From contig NZ_VOHA01000003.1 in assembly GCF_007859315.1 (NCBI RefSeq), positions 310,001 through 374,000 on the forward strand: a stretch of 64,000 nt of DNA. The letters are read 5' to 3'. The notes below the pieces were generated by a model. That model had not been told where the DNA came from. It saw only the letters and a list, made by a program, of their open reading frames with translations, and ran no database searches. Numbering within the stretch: the first letter of the stretch is position 1; every line of letters begins with the position of its first letter. Positions 26,243 to 34,438 of this stretch are shown here, piece after piece. Source of the stretch: Reyranella sp. CPCC 100927 (GTDB lineage Bacteria > Pseudomonadota > Alphaproteobacteria > Reyranellales > Reyranellaceae). The position numbers were made by a program, and so were the translations under genes.

Positions 26243-26653
26243 TCAGGCTACGAACTGCTTGAACAGCTGGCGCAGATCCTGCGTTTCCTGCGGCGTGATC
26301 TCGCCGTCGAGCACGCGCGTTTCCCAGCCCCGCAGTTCCTTCTTTACATGACTGGGTGTGCGCGGGCTGAGCAGAAGCATGAAGAACTGCTCGTAGGGCG
26401 ACAGGTCACGCTCGCGACGCATGCCCATGGGGCCAAGGCCCGGTGCCGCGGGAGATGGGCTCTCAGCAAACGAAGGCGCTGCAAGCAGGCCCTGCTTTGC
26501 CGGCAACTCGCTGCGAAGGACGTCGTCCCAGGTGAACCCGGCGTCGTGGACCATCGCCGTCGCCAGCTTGGCGGCCGCCAGCGCCTCGCCGGCATGCTCG
26601 CTGCCGAGAACATCAAGCACTCGGGCGAGCGTTGCCCGGTTGAGTTGGGCCAT
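26243..26653 (-). CDS. Hypothetical protein
   Basis: A 136-residue cytoplasmic protein: LNRATLARVLDVLGSEHAGEALAAAKLA followed by AGFTWDDVLRSEL, a pattern seen in small uncharacterised alphaproteobacterial proteins, then a Pro/Ala-rich linker and a helical C-terminal part (SPYEQFFMLLLSPRTPSHVKKEL). The ATG at 26653 follows AGGGGG. The function is unknown. Confidence 0.6.
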   Translation of the reverse strand: MAQLNRATLARVLDVLGSEHAGEALAAAKLATAMVHDAGFTWDDVLRSELPAKQGLLAAPSFAESPSPAAPGLGPMGMRRERDLSPYEQFFMLLLSPRTPSHVKKELRGWETRVLDGEITPQETQDLRQLFKQFVA

Positions 26654-26718
26654 ATTGAGACCCCCTGCCGGATCCGAAGGGGACGGATGATCGGCAATAT
26701 TCAGAACGCTACACGATG

Positions 26719-26739
26719 TGGGTCTGTTCCAGGCCCACA
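26719..26739. promoter_or_regulatory. Short palindrome between hypothetical gene and MFS gene
   Basis: GTGGGTCTG (26719-26727) and CAGGCCCAC (26731-26739) are mirrored with one mismatch around TTC, in an AT-rich divergent promoter. It could be an operator for either gene. Confidence 0.35.
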
Positions 26740-26833
26740 CCGCAAAATATAGATTTTACATGGGCTTGGCAAGTAGCCCGGTTATGTGGCTTGAAAGGCC
26801 CCCGCAGAGTACAGCCCCCCGGGGAACAGCTTG

Positions 26834-28066
26834 ATGTCCGCGCAAACGTCCACGGCCGCCACGGTCAACGCGTTGCCGCCTTATCTTTTCGGCCTCGGGG
26901 CGTGGTTCGCGTCCTTCGGGATCGGCATGGTGATGGTGCAATGGATCGTCGCCGAGATCCTGCATCAGCCGGCCGATCGGCTCGGCCTTGTGCAGATGTG
27001 CCTGATGGGGCCGTCCATCCTGTTCATGCTGTGGGGTGGCGCCGTCGCCGACCATAGCGACACGCGGCGGCAACTGCTGATCTGCCACGGGCTTGCTGCG
27101 CTGCCGTCGCTGGGCCTGGGGGTCCTTGCGGCTACCGGCCATCTCAGCCTGGGCGCCATGATTGTCTACGGGCTGGCGACCGGCACCATCAGCGCCTTTG
27201 CGATTCCCGCCCGCGACGGATTGCTGCCACGCGTGACATCGCTACCTATGCCCAAAGCCGTGGCGATGGCGACGGGCGCCCAGTTCCTGTTCCAGCTGGT
27301 TGGCATTGCGCTGGCGATCGGCGCCGATGCGATCGGCGCGATGCCATTGCTGCTGCTGCAATCCGGGATCATGTTGGCCGGCGGCATTGCCATATCGCGA
27401 TTGCCGCCGCAGCCACCGATCGCCCGGGCCCACGGCGCGCCGGTCGGCCTGGCAGCGCTGTGGGACGGCATTCGCGTCGTGCGCGAGTCGCCGCAGATCT
27501 GGCCGGTGATCCTGCTGTTGATCGCCGTCGGCCTGTTCTATGTCGCCACCTTCATGGTCGTTCTGCCGATCGCGGTGCGCGATGTCTATGGTGGCGGCTC
27601 GGCGCGCCTGGCGCTGGTAAACCTGCTTTTCTGGTGCGGCACCATCGCAGCCAGCTTTGCCATGATGCGCCTGGGCGCCACCATGCGCCGCCGCGGTCGT
27701 GCCATCATCTTTTCGCTGAGCTCCGGCATCGTCGTGCTCTTCGCCGTCGCGACCTTGCCGTCGTTTCCGGTGCTGCTGGCATTGATCTTCTGCTGGGGCA
27801 TGGGGGCGGGCGTGACCATGACGCAGGGCCGCACCATCGTGCAGGTGGCGACGCCGGCCAGTCACCGCAGCCGGGTCCTGGCCCTGTTCCAGCTCGGCTT
27901 CATGGGGGGCGCGCCGATCGGTGCGCCGATCGTCGGCGCCATGGCTCGATCGTGGAGCCTGTCGACGGCGATGTGGGTCGCGTGTGCCTGCATGCTGTGC
28001 GTTATCGTTGTGGTTGCGGCCCTGTCGACGATCTGGCGCCAGGAATTGCACGCCGTGGAAGGTTGA
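26834..28066 (+). CDS. MFS transporter (EntS/MFS_3-like)
   Basis: A 410-residue major-facilitator protein with about 12 hydrophobic segments. The conserved loop GGAVADHSDTRRQLL between helices 2 and 3 and GFMGGAPIGAPIVGAMA near the C-terminus fit the EntS-like exporter group. TTG (26831) and ATG (26834) are adjacent; the ATG is taken. The substrate is unknown. Confidence 0.85.
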   Translation: MSAQTSTAATVNALPPYLFGLGAWFASFGIGMVMVQWIVAEILHQPADRLGLVQMCLMGPSILFMLWGGAVADHSDTRRQLLICHGLAALPSLGLGVLAATGHLSLGAMIVYGLATGTISAFAIPARDGLLPRVTSLPMPKAVAMATGAQFLFQLVGIALAIGADAIGAMPLLLLQSGIMLAGGIAISRLPPQPPIARAHGAPVGLAALWDGIRVVRESPQIWPVILLLIAVGLFYVATFMVVLPIAVRDVYGGGSARLALVNLLFWCGTIAASFAMMRLGATMRRRGRAIIFSLSSGIVVLFAVATLPSFPVLLALIFCWGMGAGVTMTQGRTIVQVATPASHRSRVLALFQLGFMGGAPIGAPIVGAMARSWSLSTAMWVACACMLCVIVVVAALSTIWRQELHAVEG

Positions 28067-28094
28067 GCACCGGCCAGGCACGAAGGAGGCGGCC

Positions 28095-29126
28095 ATGCGG
28101 ATTGCTGTGTTCGGCGCCGGCGCCGTCGGCGGGCATATGGCGGCCCGGCTATCGGCCGCCGGGCACGACGTATCTGTCATCGCGCGCGGCGCCAACCTGG
28201 ATGCGATCCGGGACAAGGGCATCACCCTGCGCATCGGGGATGGTGTGGTTCATGGCCGCGTTCACGCCAGCGATAATCCCGCCGAGCTTGGTCGACAGGA
28301 TGTCGTGCTGGTGACGACCAAGGCCAATGCCTTGTCGCCGGCAGCCGAGGCAATCGGCGTCCTGCTGGAGGCCGACACACCGGTGGTGTTCGTACAGAAC
28401 GGCATTCCCTGGTGGTATGCGCTGCGCCTGACGCGCGGTCGTCCGGCACCACCCGATCTCTCGGCGCTCGATCCCGGCAGCAGGCTTCGCGACGTCATCG
28501 GTGAGGCGCGCACGGTCGGTGGGGTCGTCTACTCATCCAACGAAGTGATCGAGCCCGGCGTCATCAGGAACCACACACCCCAGCGCAATAATCTCATTGT
28601 CGGGGAGATCGACGACAGGCCCTCGCCACGCGTCGCAATGGTGCGGGCATTGCTGATCGAGGCCGGTGTGGCGTCACCCGACAGCGATGATATCCGCACC
28701 AATGTCTGGCAGAAGTTGCTGCGCAACATTTCACGTTCGACCGTTTGCTGCCTGGTCGAGCAGACCATGCGCGATTCGCTGGGCAAGAGCGAAGCCCTGC
28801 GCGAGATCGCTAAAGAGGGCACACGCGAGGGACTGAAGGTAGCTGCATGGCACGGTGTCCGCTTCGACTACGACATCGACGCTGACTTCGCTCCCGGCAG
28901 CCTGTTCCCGCCACATAAGCCCTCGATCCTGCAGGACTATGAGTTGGGCCGACCCATGGAAGTCGAGGCATTGCTGCGCATGCCGCTGGCCTTTGCGCAT
29001 GTTGCAAAAGTGCCTACGCCTACGCTCGATGTCCTAGTGGGGCTAATCGCGCACCGGGCAGCCGCCAAGGGTCTTTTCGCTGCCGAAGCGGGAAGGACGA
29101 GTACTCAATCACAACGACGTGAGTGA
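28095..29126 (+). CDS. 2-dehydropantoate 2-reductase family (PanE/ApbA) protein
   Basis: 343 residues. N-terminal NADP motif VFGAGAVGGHMAARL, then TTKANAL and VVFVQNGIPWW (the usual QNG motif), and the C-terminal helical domain with NVWQKLLRNISRS and the active-site Lys region. AAGGAGG precedes the ATG. Many PanE homologs act on other 2-keto acids, so pantothenate synthesis is not certain. Confidence 0.87.
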   Translation: MRIAVFGAGAVGGHMAARLSAAGHDVSVIARGANLDAIRDKGITLRIGDGVVHGRVHASDNPAELGRQDVVLVTTKANALSPAAEAIGVLLEADTPVVFVQNGIPWWYALRLTRGRPAPPDLSALDPGSRLRDVIGEARTVGGVVYSSNEVIEPGVIRNHTPQRNNLIVGEIDDRPSPRVAMVRALLIEAGVASPDSDDIRTNVWQKLLRNISRSTVCCLVEQTMRDSLGKSEALREIAKEGTREGLKVAAWHGVRFDYDIDADFAPGSLFPPHKPSILQDYELGRPMEVEALLRMPLAFAHVAKVPTPTLDVLVGLIAHRAAAKGLFAAEAGRTSTQSQRRE

Positions 29127-29171
29127 CTGCGTCACCATCGCTGTCTCCCGTGATTGCACTGCGCGCGGCAG

Positions 29172-29255
29172 ATGAAATTTTCTTTTCAGAACAGTGTATT
29201 CCGGAGTTCGGGCGGCAAGTTCAGAATTGATTTCATTCCGCGTGCGGATGAATAA
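29172..29255 (+). CDS. Possible 27-residue peptide ORF in AT-rich leader
   Basis: ATG at 29172 to TAA at 29253-29255 encodes a basic peptide with an FRSSGGKFRIDF stretch. It is in the AT-rich region immediately before the radical SAM/glycosyltransferase unit. The ribosome site is weak (GGCAG). Radical SAM proteins often act on peptides, so it is listed as a candidate precursor, but an ORF this short may be chance. Confidence 0.2.
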   Translation: MKFSFQNSVFRSSGGKFRIDFIPRADE

Positions 29256-29280
29256 GCATAAAATTATGGAATTAAATCAA

Positions 29281-29308
29281 TGAACTAGAAAGTTCACTAA
29301 CGTGAATT
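29281..29308. promoter_or_regulatory. Array of alternating inverted half-sites upstream of the radical SAM unit
   Basis: TGAACT-AGAA-AGTTCAC-TAAC-GTGAATT: three half-sites forming two overlapping inverted repeats, one perfect. The surrounding 29127-29381 gap is distinctly AT-rich compared with the window and probably contains the promoter of the four-gene unit. Confidence 0.4.
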
Positions 29309-29381
29309 ATCATGATACTTTTCCGTTCGAAGTGATTAAGACCAAAAGTTCATATTGCCCTCTCAGTACTGGGGAATTGCC

Positions 29382-30284
29382 ATGCAGGCAAATATTCGGG
29401 GAACTCTGATATCGATCGCCGCACCAGTATTTCTGGCGGATATCGATCATGCGCGGGCACGGTTGCGTCTGCATGTTCGGCAAGGCGTTGATACAGCGGA
29501 GGTGCGGGCGCGAGCCCAGGCTGCGCTCGACCAGGCGGGTCAACCGGTCGAAGTGGTTATCCGGGCGCACCACCTGGGCAACCTTGCCTATCCCCGCTCG
29601 CTGGAGCATTGGCTCGACCGATTTCAACTCGGCGAAGTCATCCACGATCCAACCATGATCGTCGCGCGCGCCCGGGCCCTGCTGGCGGCAGCAAAGGCCT
29701 GTCGCGATGCGATGGGGCTGCAAGCCCTGGGTGTGTTCTTCGACCCCAGTCGCCGCACGCTGTTCGTGCAGACCCGAACCAGCAAGAGCGGACCGGTGTC
29801 CTCGACCCGCGAGTGGGTCAGGCGCATTGTGGATGAAGCGTGGGCCGTTGACGCGGACGTCGCGACGACGTCCGTGTCCAGCATGACGGTGCAGGTGGTC
29901 GGCAAGCTGCCGAAGGGCGACCTTGTTCCGGTGGATGCCCGGTCCGCGTCGATCATGCGACGGCTCGGCAATGGGATTCGACGATGGCTGGCGCCCATCG
30001 CTCTTGTCCTGGCGGCCACTGCCGCTGGCCCGGTCGCAGCCAAAGTCGACGGTCGGCATTCGCCCGCGGCCGGTTCGCGCGCCACGACCAGCCTCGGCAT
30101 CTTGTCGGGCCTGTCGGTTTTTGGCGATGGCCAACGCCAGCATGGCCCGGACATCTTTGTGTCGAGCGCACTGAACTCGTTCTTCGGTTCGGCGCGAGGG
30201 CAGGGCGTGAAGGTGGCGCAGAGCACGATTCGGCGTGCTGACATACCTGACGTCAATACGGCGGACGGTAATCCGGGCTCCTGA
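29382..30284 (+). CDS. Unrecognised protein with one internal membrane segment
   Basis: A 300-residue protein of no recognised family. Residues 1-200 look like two small alpha/beta modules (LRLHVRQGVDTAEVRARAQAALDQAG; ALGVFFDPSRRTLFVQTRTS). A single hydrophobic helix (WLAPIALVLAATAAGPVAA) follows near 207-225 and then a Gly/Ser-rich ~75-residue tail. The ATG at 29382 has GGGGAA upstream; TTG at 29355 is an alternative. It is the first gene of a same-strand unit with a radical SAM protein and two glycosyltransferases, so it could be a membrane-anchored partner or substrate. That is inference. Confidence 0.6.
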   Translation: MQANIRGTLISIAAPVFLADIDHARARLRLHVRQGVDTAEVRARAQAALDQAGQPVEVVIRAHHLGNLAYPRSLEHWLDRFQLGEVIHDPTMIVARARALLAAAKACRDAMGLQALGVFFDPSRRTLFVQTRTSKSGPVSSTREWVRRIVDEAWAVDADVATTSVSSMTVQVVGKLPKGDLVPVDARSASIMRRLGNGIRRWLAPIALVLAATAAGPVAAKVDGRHSPAAGSRATTSLGILSGLSVFGDGQRQHGPDIFVSSALNSFFGSARGQGVKVAQSTIRRADIPDVNTADGNPGS

Positions 30285-30378
30285 CGTATTCACCGGCGAA
30301 ATCGGTGTAGGCGACGCACGACGTCGGTGCGTCGATGAGGGCTTGCGACTCGAAATTGCTGGTGACCGGGCCTGACCC

Positions 30379-32139
30379 ATGTCCAAGACCTTTTGTGCGC
30401 TACCCTTTCAGCACCTCTGTATTGGACCGGAAGGGACAGCACGCGTCTGCTGCGTTGCTCATGATCTGGTGAGCGAGCATGGCGCGCCGATGTCGCTCAA
30501 CCTTCACTCGATGGACGAGATCTGGAACTCGGCCTACATGCGCGGCGTTCGACGAGGCATGCTCAAAGGCGAGCGAATCTCGGCCTGCGAGGTCTGCTAC
30601 GAAAGCGAAGCTGCCAGCGGGCAGAGCTACCGGACACACACCGGCCTCGAGCCGATCTCCGGTCGTCGGCAGACCCCGGCGTCGATGGGCAAGTACGGCA
30701 CCACGTCTGGCTATCGCGTCGATCAACGACCACGCTTCATCAAGCTCGAAATCAGCAATCTCTGCAACCTGAAGTGCCGTATGTGCTACGGCGCGGCAAG
30801 TTCACAGATCGAACGCGATCCTGTTCACAGCCGCTGGAGCGGGGGTGTCGAGCCGCTGCATGCGATCTGGCGTGGACGCTCTGCAAGGCTCGGGCCCGAG
30901 CCGCGCATCGGGGTTCGTGTCTCAGGAATGTATCCGCACGAATACTACGACAATGCCGTGCGGTCGTGGACCGACGGGCATGCGATTTTCAGCGTCCCGC
31001 TGCACGCCGGCACACACCTCGACAGTTTGGAGATCACGTTCCACCGCGCCGGTGTCAAAGGACAGCGATATCAGGTGGTCATCAATGGCCGCCCGGTTGC
31101 CAAGGGGGTCCTGCTGAATGCAGAGCATCCCGTGAGCATCGACCTCGACGATATCGAGGGTGGCTCTGAACTGATCGTTGAAGTCCTCAGCAACAAGATC
31201 ATTGAAAAGGCCGGCGAACCAGAACGCGGTGTCCCGCTCAGCGCCATCGTCTTGCACCGGCACATCCCCGAGACGATGACAGGCGAGACGACCCGGCCGC
31301 AATTGCTGTCGCGCCAACTGGGCGGCGAGGGCCCTTGGTACATGGACGACGGCAAGGTCTTCGATGATGTCCTGAAGTCGGTCGATACGCTGGAGCGGCT
31401 GTACATCACGGGCGGCGAGCCGCTGATCAACGAACGGGTTGCCGAGATCCTCGAGTACCTGGTCGATACCGGCGCCGCCGGTCGCATCCATCTTGAACTG
31501 TCGACAAATTGTACCAGCGTCGATGCGCGCTATATCGAGCGCATCAAGAAGTTTCGCCGCGTCGAACTGCTGCTGAGCCTCGATGCCGTCGGCGATACCT
31601 ACGAATACATCAGGTATCCGGCGCGGTGGAGCGTGGTCGACGCCAACGTGCGCAAGCTGAAGCATGAGCATGGCCTGGTGTGCAAAGTGCCGCCCGTTGT
31701 GCAGGTCTACAACATTCTCGGACTGGTCGATCTCTATCGCTACTGCGATGCGATGGACTTCGAGGTCACGATGAACATCCTGCACATGCCGGACCGGTTG
31801 GCGATCCACCACTTGCCCCCGCGAGTCAGAAAGGCAGCGGCCGCCCGGTTGCTCGACTACCACGACACGGACTGTCGTCCTTTCAGTAAGCCTTCGGTGC
31901 TCTCGCTGGCGCGCTACCTGGATGGCCTGGATACGCCGTTCAATCGCGATGTCGTGCGAGAACTCATGCTCTTCACCAACGACCTCGATGCCGGCCGAGG
32001 GCAGAGCTTCCGCAGAACGCATGCCGAACTTGTGCAGCTTCTGGCTGAAGACGGGTTTGAGTGGACGGACGAAACGCGCTTCGCGGCCGGGGCTCTCAAG
32101 ATGCGACCGGCGCGCGAGCGTGACTACGCGTGGCTTTGA
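30379..32139 (+). CDS. Twitch-domain radical SAM protein with inserted beta-sandwich domain
   Basis: 586 residues. The N-terminal auxiliary cluster motif has Cys6, Cys14, Cys24/25, Cys70 and Cys73 (FCALPFQHLC, RVCC, CEVC). The radical SAM motif CNLKCRMC (Cys129, Cys133, Cys136) follows LEISN, and the GGEP strand is at 345-348. Between these, ~177-296 is an inserted beta-rich segment (RIGVRVSGMYPHEYYD, WTDGHAIFSVPL, YQVVINGRPVAKG) like the jelly-roll domains beside glycosyltransferases. Such enzymes cleave SAM to a radical and modify peptides or sugars. The neighbours are two glycosyltransferases. Substrate unknown. Confidence 0.85.
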   Translation: MSKTFCALPFQHLCIGPEGTARVCCVAHDLVSEHGAPMSLNLHSMDEIWNSAYMRGVRRGMLKGERISACEVCYESEAASGQSYRTHTGLEPISGRRQTPASMGKYGTTSGYRVDQRPRFIKLEISNLCNLKCRMCYGAASSQIERDPVHSRWSGGVEPLHAIWRGRSARLGPEPRIGVRVSGMYPHEYYDNAVRSWTDGHAIFSVPLHAGTHLDSLEITFHRAGVKGQRYQVVINGRPVAKGVLLNAEHPVSIDLDDIEGGSELIVEVLSNKIIEKAGEPERGVPLSAIVLHRHIPETMTGETTRPQLLSRQLGGEGPWYMDDGKVFDDVLKSVDTLERLYITGGEPLINERVAEILEYLVDTGAAGRIHLELSTNCTSVDARYIERIKKFRRVELLLSLDAVGDTYEYIRYPARWSVVDANVRKLKHEHGLVCKVPPVVQVYNILGLVDLYRYCDAMDFEVTMNILHMPDRLAIHHLPPRVRKAAAARLLDYHDTDCRPFSKPSVLSLARYLDGLDTPFNRDVVRELMLFTNDLDAGRGQSFRRTHAELVQLLAEDGFEWTDETRFAAGALKMRPARERDYAWL

Positions 32140-32215
32140 CGGCCACCGTAGGTGACTTGAATCATCGGCCGGCTGCGGACACGGCAGAGGCCGACCAGCG
32201 ATGGCGGAAGAAGCG

Positions 32216-33454
32216 ATGCGTGTACTGATCTCCTACGACCACAACGTGCCATCCGAACTGATCCGTGATGCCCTGACGGTCGGCAGGGCGTTGATGGAAA
32301 AAGGTCATACCGTGGCCTACGTGGTCGGCGATCCAGTCGCGTTCGTCGACTATGCCGGCAGCTGGACGCCGAATGAACTGCATCAGGCTCCCGTGCTCCA
32401 TCCACCGCCGCATCTGGTCATGAAACGGGCGCCGATCGATGGTTTCGCTGATCTGATGGCGTCATCGGGATTTGAGGACAAGCGGACCCTGATGACACTG
32501 GCCTCGATGTGGCATCGGCAGATCGAGGCGTTGAAACCCGATCTCATCATCGGGCTGTGCGCGCCGGTCCTGTGGCTGGTGGGGCCGCACCACGCGCCGA
32601 CTGTCGCCCTAGGCAACGGCCTCACGTTACCGCCGGTGCTCGGAACATCCTTTCCACGCCTGTCCGTGGATTCCACGCCTCTTGCCGACGAAGAGTTGAT
32701 GCTGGCCAACGCGAACGCGACGTTGGCCCGTTTCGGGCACGCATCGCTGGCCGCCGTCTCCGACGTCGTCGCCGGGTGTACCTCGATCCTCTACGGCCTG
32801 CCGGCGTTCGACCCTTACCTGCAACTGCGTCGCACCGTGACGGCCGGCTTGCTCGGCGAACAGCCGGCGCCGGCTGTTCCACCGGCCGAACAACGCCTGG
32901 CGGTGTTTCTTGATGTTCATTGTCCCGGCATTGAAATGATTATCCTGGCGGTCGCCGGGTTCGATCAGATCCCCCTCGATATCTATGTCAGCGGCATCAC
33001 GCTGAGCATGCGTCGCTTTCTCGAGCAGCAGCCGCACATCACGGTCTGGAGCGAGCATTCGGCGCTGTTGGAGCAGGCCGTCAAGGCGAGTGCGCTGGTG
33101 CACCACGGCGTGCAGGACGTCGCACAGCGCGGTGTGTCGCTGGGGCGTCCCCAGCTCCTCATCCCTTGGATGCGGGATCAGGAAATACTGAACTATATAA
33201 TAGGCTGGATGGCACTTTCGTGGATGAAATCACCTTCCGTGTCCATCGACGAAATGGCCAACACGTTCCGGGATCTGTTGCGCGATCCGTCGCTCAGCGT
33301 CGCAGCACAGCATCATGCCCGGCAACTGGCCAATACGGGCATGCCTGATGCGCTGCCCGATATCGTCGAGCGCATCGAAGGGCTCGCCCGGCCGTCGGGG
33401 GTCGTTCTGCCGCTCAGTATCCCTGCCGGGAAAGTGCTGACCGTAGCGACCTGA
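32216..33454 (+). CDS. GT1/UGT-like glycosyltransferase
   Basis: A 412-residue GT-B-fold protein: N-terminal VLISYDHNVPSELIRDALTVGRALMEKGHTV is the MGT/UGT opening, and the C-terminal donor half carries VWSEHSALLEQAVKASALVHHGVQDVAQRGVSLGRPQLLIPWMRDQ, where the H-G-G-type sugar-nucleotide motif is weakened to HHGVQD. ATG 32216 with GGAAG upstream is preferred; ATG 32201 is the alternative. It presumably transfers a sugar to a small or peptide acceptor in this cluster. Confidence 0.75.
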   Translation: MRVLISYDHNVPSELIRDALTVGRALMEKGHTVAYVVGDPVAFVDYAGSWTPNELHQAPVLHPPPHLVMKRAPIDGFADLMASSGFEDKRTLMTLASMWHRQIEALKPDLIIGLCAPVLWLVGPHHAPTVALGNGLTLPPVLGTSFPRLSVDSTPLADEELMLANANATLARFGHASLAAVSDVVAGCTSILYGLPAFDPYLQLRRTVTAGLLGEQPAPAVPPAEQRLAVFLDVHCPGIEMIILAVAGFDQIPLDIYVSGITLSMRRFLEQQPHITVWSEHSALLEQAVKASALVHHGVQDVAQRGVSLGRPQLLIPWMRDQEILNYIIGWMALSWMKSPSVSIDEMANTFRDLLRDPSLSVAAQHHARQLANTGMPDALPDIVERIEGLARPSGVVLPLSIPAGKVLTVAT

Positions 33455-33486
33455 TCGTATCCGTCTCACAGCGGCCCGCGTGCGCC

Positions 33487-34428
33487 ATGTCCGTCGATCG
33501 TCCACTGGTGACAGCTCTCATCAACACGTACAACTACGGCAGGTATCTGCCGTTTGCCATCAACAGTGTCTTGAACCAGACGTATGGCAATATCGAGATT
33601 GTCGTGGTCGACGATGGTTCAACAGACCATACCCGCGAGGTCCTCCCCCAGTACGGCGACAGGATACGCGTCATTCGCACGGAAAACGGCGGCCAGGGCC
33701 ACACCTTCAATATCGGCATTCCGCAGGCACGCGGCGACCTGATCATGCTGCTGGATGCTGACGATACGTGGCTGCCGACCAAGGTCGAGCGTATGGTTGC
33801 CCTGGCGGCGCAGAATCCGACCGCGACACTGCTCTATCATCGCTTCCAGAACGTGGATCGCAAAGGCAACGAGCTCGGTGAGCCGCAGCCGCACACGCTG
33901 ACGAATGGCGATTACAAGTCCAAGTACCTGCGCTCAGGGGGGACATGGTGGAGTCCCATTACGTCAGTGCTGGTGCTTCGCCCCGAACACGTCAAACGCG
34001 CACTTCCGCTTCCCACATATGCGGTTCGCGAAGGCGCCGATACGCTGATTGCCGATTTCTGCGCGGTGTCAGGCGAGATCGCGTCAATTCCCGATACCTT
34101 GACGCTGCGGCGTCTGCATGGACTGAACCTCTATGCCGCCGGCCGCGACGACCAGTCCTATCGCTCCCGGGAAATCCGTGAGAGCGACGTGCGTCGTATC
34201 GAATGGCGCATGTTTTCGTTGCGGCAGGTGGCTGCGCGTGTCGGCGTCGACCTTCGCATCAATCTTGATCGCAACGAATGGCGCGTGACCAACCTCTACT
34301 GGTTGGGGCGGATGTCGCTCCCGAGCGTGCTGTGGGCCAGCCTTCGCTGCCCGGAACACTCGATGAAAGCCCGCTGGAATCGCTTCAAGTGGGTGATGTC
34401 CGGCAAGAAGAAATACCGTAACGGCTGA
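33487..34428 (+). CDS. Family 2 glycosyltransferase
   Basis: 313 residues. The GT-A core is clear: ALINTYNYGRYLPFAINSVLNQTY, VVDDGSTDHT (nucleotide binding) and MLLDADDTWLPTK (metal-binding DxD). The C-terminal part is basic and soluble, ending WVMSGKKKYRNG. It follows the GT1 gene by 32 bp and closes the unit; the next gene is convergent. Confidence 0.92.
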   Translation: MSVDRPLVTALINTYNYGRYLPFAINSVLNQTYGNIEIVVVDDGSTDHTREVLPQYGDRIRVIRTENGGQGHTFNIGIPQARGDLIMLLDADDTWLPTKVERMVALAAQNPTATLLYHRFQNVDRKGNELGEPQPHTLTNGDYKSKYLRSGGTWWSPITSVLVLRPEHVKRALPLPTYAVREGADTLIADFCAVSGEIASIPDTLTLRRLHGLNLYAAGRDDQSYRSREIRESDVRRIEWRMFSLRQVAARVGVDLRINLDRNEWRVTNLYWLGRMSLPSVLWASLRCPEHSMKARWNRFKWVMSGKKKYRNG

Positions 34429-34438
34429 ACATTACCGT

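Noticed and set aside
29172-29381. Attempt to see a promoter with clear -35/-10 for the radical SAM unit
   Set aside because: Several AT-rich hexamers fit loosely; none stands out, so only the half-site array was listed.
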